A stretch of DNA of 7,986 nt, from NCBI GenBank assembly GCA_026400415.1, contig JAPLPA010000420.1, positions 1 through 7,986 on the forward strand. The letters are read 5' to 3'. The notes under the pieces are model-generated. The model was not told the origin of the DNA. It did no database searches and was given only the letters and a program-made list of their open reading frames with translations. Positions within the stretch are counted from its first letter, which is position 1. Every line of letters begins with the position of its first letter. Both the position numbers and the translations under genes were made by a program. This stretch comes from Afipia sp. Its GTDB lineage: Bacteria > Pseudomonadota > Alphaproteobacteria > Rhizobiales > Xanthobacteraceae. Positions 5,838 through 7,986 of the stretch are shown piece after piece.

Positions 5838-5850
5838 AGTGCATCGCACT
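5838..5850. promoter_or_regulatory. Perfect short dyad, possible operator
   Basis: AGTGC (5838-5842), a 3-base spacer and GCACT (5846-5850) form a perfect inverted repeat, placed 72 bases upstream of the trmL start and 205 bases upstream of the petA start. It could bind a dimeric regulator, but short dyads also occur by chance. Confidence 0.25.
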
Positions 5851-6037
5851 AAAGTGTGCCGATAGCGGGCTTGCGCTCTTTCGGCAAGGGTGCCAATAGA
5901 TCGATTCTAGACCGTATGTTCTGCCCGGTTGAGTAGCACATGTGGTCATTCTGCCACCGCGGAGCCAGCGGGTACCGGTCCCTCAAACCGGGCTACCCGC
6001 CGCACGAAATCGCAAGCGGTTCCGCTGGCCGCAGTTC

Positions 6038-6045
6038 GGAAAGGG
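6038..6045 (+). promoter_or_regulatory. Ribosome binding site that fixes the petA GTG start
   Basis: GGAAAGGG ends 9 bases before the GTG at 6055. Together with the Tat signal placement it supports this start over the upstream TTG at 5929. Confidence 0.75.
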
Positions 6046-6054
6046 TTTGCAATC

Positions 6055-6582
6055 GTGACGTCTTCATCTTCGGCCGAGCCGACACGCCGGGATTTCCTTT
6101 TTGTCGCAACGGGAGCCGTGGGTGCCGTTGCCGGTGTGGCCGCCGCATGGCCGCTCATCTCGCAGATGAACCCGGATGCCTCCACGATCGCCGCAGGTGC
6201 GCCGATTGAAGTCGATCTGGCGCCGATCGCCTCAGGACAGGACATCAAGGTGTTCTGGCGCGGTAAGCCAATCTACATCATGAACCGCACCAAGAAGCAG
6301 GTTGATGAAGCCCGCGCGGTGCCGGTTGCAAGCTTGCCCGATCCGCAGAGCGATCAGGCCCGCACCAAGGAAGGTCACGAACAGTGGCTCGTTGTCGTCG
6401 GCATCTGCACGCATCTGGGATGTATCCCGATCGCGCATGAAGGCAGCTATGACGGGTTCTTCTGCCCGTGCCACGGTTCGCAGTACGATTCGTCAGGCCG
6501 CATCCGTCAGGGGCCAGCGCCATCGAATTTGCCGGTGCCGCCTTATGCATTCGTCTCGGACACCAAAATCAAGATCGGTTGA
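6055..6582 (+). CDS. petA: Ubiquinol-cytochrome c reductase, Rieske iron-sulfur subunit
   Basis: The Rieske [2Fe-2S] subunit (also fbcF) of the cytochrome bc1 complex; takes an electron from ubiquinol at the Qo site and passes it to cytochrome c1. With the GTG start the protein has 175 residues, usual for the family. The N-terminus holds TRRDFLFVATG (10-20), a twin-arginine motif, followed by one hydrophobic helix (about 15-37) that stays as the membrane anchor. A flexible hinge follows (about 38-48, MNPDASTIAAG). Cluster box 1 is C118-T-H120-LG-C123 and box 2 is C137-P-C139-H140-GS; C118, H120, C137 and H140 bind the cluster, and C123/C139 form the disulfide. The PAPSNLPVPPY segment (154-164) is the conserved Pro loop. 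It lies 48 bases upstream of the cytochrome b/c1 gene, and the two form the standard operon. Confidence 0.97.
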   Translation: MTSSSSAEPTRRDFLFVATGAVGAVAGVAAAWPLISQMNPDASTIAAGAPIEVDLAPIASGQDIKVFWRGKPIYIMNRTKKQVDEARAVPVASLPDPQSDQARTKEGHEQWLVVVGICTHLGCIPIAHEGSYDGFFCPCHGSQYDSSGRIRQGPAPSNLPVPPYAFVSDTKIKIG

Positions 6583-6630
6583 ACTTTCGTCGACCCGATT
6601 GCGTCGCTTCTTCTTTTTCAGGATCGCATC

Positions 6631-7986
6631 ATGAGCGGACCATCTACCTACCAGCCGACAAATCCAGTTGCGAAGTGGATCGAGCGGCGTCTCCCTATCA
6701 TGGGCCTGGTGCATTCATCGTTCGTCGCGTATCCGACGCCGCGCAACCTGAATTACTGGTGGACGTTCGGTGGCATCCTGTCGCTGATGCTCGGTGTGCA
6801 GATCATTACCGGCGTGATTCTGGCGATGCATTACACGCCGCATGTCGATTTCGCCTTCAAGTCTGTTGAACTGATCGTACGCGACGTCAATTACGGCTGG
6901 CTGCTGCGCTACGTGCATTCCAACGGCGCGTCGATGTTCTTCATCGCCGTCTACATCCACATGTTCCGCGGCCTCTATTACGGTTCATACAAGGAGCCGC
7001 GCGAGGTGCTATGGATTCTCGGCGTCATCATCTACCTTTTGATGATGGCCACGGGCTTCATGGGCTACGTGTTGCCGTGGGGCCAGATGAGCTTCTGGGG
7101 CGCGACCGTTATCACCAATCTTTTCGGCGCGATCCCTTATGTTGGCGACAGCATCGTCACGCTGCTGTGGGGCGGCTACTCAGTCGGTAATCCGACGCTG
7201 AACCGTTTCTTCTCGCTGCACTATCTGCTGCCGTTCGTCATTGCAGGCGTCGTCGTGCTGCACGTCTGGGCGCTGCATGTCGCGGGACAGAACAATCCTG
7301 CCGGTGTTGAGCCGCAAACGGATAAGGACACCGTGGCGTTCACGCCTTACGCGACCATCAAGGACGCATTCGGCATGGTCTGCTTCCTGCTTTTCTTCGC
7401 GTGGTTCGTGTTCTACATCCCGAACTATCTTGGCGATCCCGACAACTACATTCCGGCCAACCCGGCTGTGACGCCTGCGCACATCGTGCCTGAATGGTAT
7501 TATCTGCCGTTCTACGCGATCCTGCGCTCGATCCCGAACAAGCTCGCTGGTGTGATGGCGATGTTCGGAGCCATCATCGTGCTGGCTTTCCTGCCGTGGC
7601 TCGACGCCGCAAAGACGCGCTCGTCGCGTTATCGTCCGCTGGCCAAGCAGTTCTTCTGGTTCTTCGTGGTGGTCTGTATCGGCCTTGGCTATCTCGGTGC
7701 CAAGCCGCCTGAAGGCATCTATGTCATTGCCGGGCGCATCCTGACGTTCTGCTACTTTGCATATTTCCTGATCGTCTTGCCGGTGCTGAGCCGCGTTGAG
7801 AAGCCGCGTCCGTTGCCAAACTCGATTGCAGATGACGTGCTGTCGCGGAACGGCAAGAAGGTCATGGCCTCGTTGCTGGCGGCATTCCTCGCCGGTGGAT
7901 TGCTCATGGGCGGCGCGAACAATGCGCGTGCGGCCGACGATGCCCACGGCGCGGTGCCACCGTCGCTGAAATGGTCGTTCTCCGGC
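6631..7986 (+). CDS. fbcH: Fused cytochrome b / cytochrome c1 precursor (5' part)
   Basis: The gene continues past the window end; 452 codons are visible without a stop. Residues 1 to about 405 are cytochrome b of the bc1 complex: multiple membrane helices, heme ligands H96 and H197 (bL) and H110 and H211 (bH), with the expected 14-residue spacing inside each helix, and the Qo-site motif P287-E-W-Y290. Instead of ending, the frame runs into RNGKKVMASLLAAFLAGG, a second signal peptide with n-region RNGKK (406-410), hydrophobic core (411-428) and likely cleavage after NARA (434). About 18 residues of the c1 domain follow (DDAHGAVPPSLKWSFSG); the heme-binding CxxCH lies outside the window. In Bradyrhizobium this fused precursor is known to be processed into separate cytochromes b and c1. 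The start ATG has AGGA 7 bases upstream. Confidence is high for cytochrome b; the c1 part is inferred from the junction. Confidence 0.96.
   Translation, partial: MSGPSTYQPTNPVAKWIERRLPIMGLVHSSFVAYPTPRNLNYWWTFGGILSLMLGVQIITGVILAMHYTPHVDFAFKSVELIVRDVNYGWLLRYVHSNGASMFFIAVYIHMFRGLYYGSYKEPREVLWILGVIIYLLMMATGFMGYVLPWGQMSFWGATVITNLFGAIPYVGDSIVTLLWGGYSVGNPTLNRFFSLHYLLPFVIAGVVVLHVWALHVAGQNNPAGVEPQTDKDTVAFTPYATIKDAFGMVCFLLFFAWFVFYIPNYLGDPDNYIPANPAVTPAHIVPEWYYLPFYAILRSIPNKLAGVMAMFGAIIVLAFLPWLDAAKTRSSRYRPLAKQFFWFFVVVCIGLGYLGAKPPEGIYVIAGRILTFCYFAYFLIVLPVLSRVEKPRPLPNSIADDVLSRNGKKVMASLLAAFLAGGLLMGGANNARAADDAHGAVPPSLKWSFSG

Larger units (their letters stand above)
5767..6054. other. Divergent intergenic region between trmL and the Rieske gene
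   Basis: These 288 bases should carry the promoters for the minus-strand trmL operon and for the plus-strand bc1 operon. I see no convincing gene in it: the petA frame is open back to a TTG at 5929, but that stretch is rich in Ser/Thr/Arg/Ala and unlike a protein start. Visible elements are the dyad AGTGC-ATC-GCACT (5838-5850), a TTGCGC (5871-5876) that could be a -35 with a poor AATAGA about 18 bases on, and an imperfect CTTGC/GCAAG inverted repeat (5870-5888). None matches a named regulator site that I can confirm. Confidence 0.6.

Noticed and set aside
5871..5887. FixK/Fnr-type box upstream of the Rieske gene
   Set aside because: Half-sites TTGC and GCAA are present, but they are separated by 9 bases rather than the 6 expected for a 14-base site.
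5929..6054. N-terminal extension of the Rieske protein by 42 codons
   Set aside because: It would put the twin-arginine motif more than 50 residues from the N-terminus and relies on a TTG start; the GTG at 6055 has GGAAAGGG upstream and gives the usual length.
7855..7866. Possible independent start (ATG at 7864) for cytochrome c1 after AAGAAGG
   Set aside because: The purine-rich stretch ends only 2 bases before the ATG, too close to work well, and the frame is continuous with cytochrome b, as in known fused precursors.
7180..7947. Long open frame of 255 codons on the minus strand inside fbcH
   Set aside because: It is antisense to clear cytochrome b sequence with all heme ligands; its translation is rich in Arg, His and Gln, typical of a mirror frame in GC-rich DNA, and shows no motif or ribosome binding site.

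Overview
The window looks like ordinary chromosomal core sequence of an alphaproteobacterium in the Bradyrhizobium/Afipia/Rhodopseudomonas group (Nitrobacteraceae). The main evidence is the Rieske gene followed by a cytochrome b gene that runs without a stop into a cytochrome c1 signal peptide (the fbcF-fbcH arrangement known from Bradyrhizobium). It is supported by a rhizobial-type small outer-membrane barrel and by a NUDIX - small DUF6111-type membrane protein - CCA-transferase cluster. Genus cannot be fixed from this stretch.

Layout. (1) 1-2290, plus strand: the tail of a probable DUF1285 protein, a CoA-pyrophosphatase-type NUDIX hydrolase, a two-helix membrane protein and the CCA-adding enzyme. 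Each junction is a 4-base stop/start overlap, so this is a tightly coupled operon. (2) 2308-2333: a perfect 11-bp hairpin between two convergent genes, acting as a terminator in both directions. (3) 2360-3148, minus strand: an outer-membrane beta-barrel protein. Its leader has an 18-bp tandem repeat and three copies of a 6-base element that can form two mutually exclusive hairpins. (4) 3384-5766, minus strand: trmL - queE - queD - hemF, transcribed in that order. Two steps of queuosine precursor synthesis are joined to a wobble-base 2'-O-methyltransferase and to oxygen-dependent coproporphyrinogen oxidase. (5) 5767-6054: a divergent intergenic region. (6) 6055 to the window end, plus strand: the Rieske protein and the fused cytochrome b/c1, cut off by the window edge about 18 residues into mature c1.

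How the genes fit together: the first cluster finishes tRNA 3' ends (CCA) and hydrolyses CoA-type nucleotides. The minus-strand operon modifies tRNA position 34 (TrmL; queuosine via QueD/QueE) and makes protoporphyrinogen precursor for heme. The divergent unit encodes the heme-containing bc1 complex of the respiratory chain.

No mobile element, CRISPR array, RNA gene or defence-like system is visible, and I do not see a wholly new system. The points most worth checking are the QueD homologue without the usual catalytic cysteine, the switch-like leader of the outer-membrane protein gene, the Glu-for-Asp change in the metal motif of the CCA enzyme, and the joining of two wobble-position tRNA modification functions with hemF.
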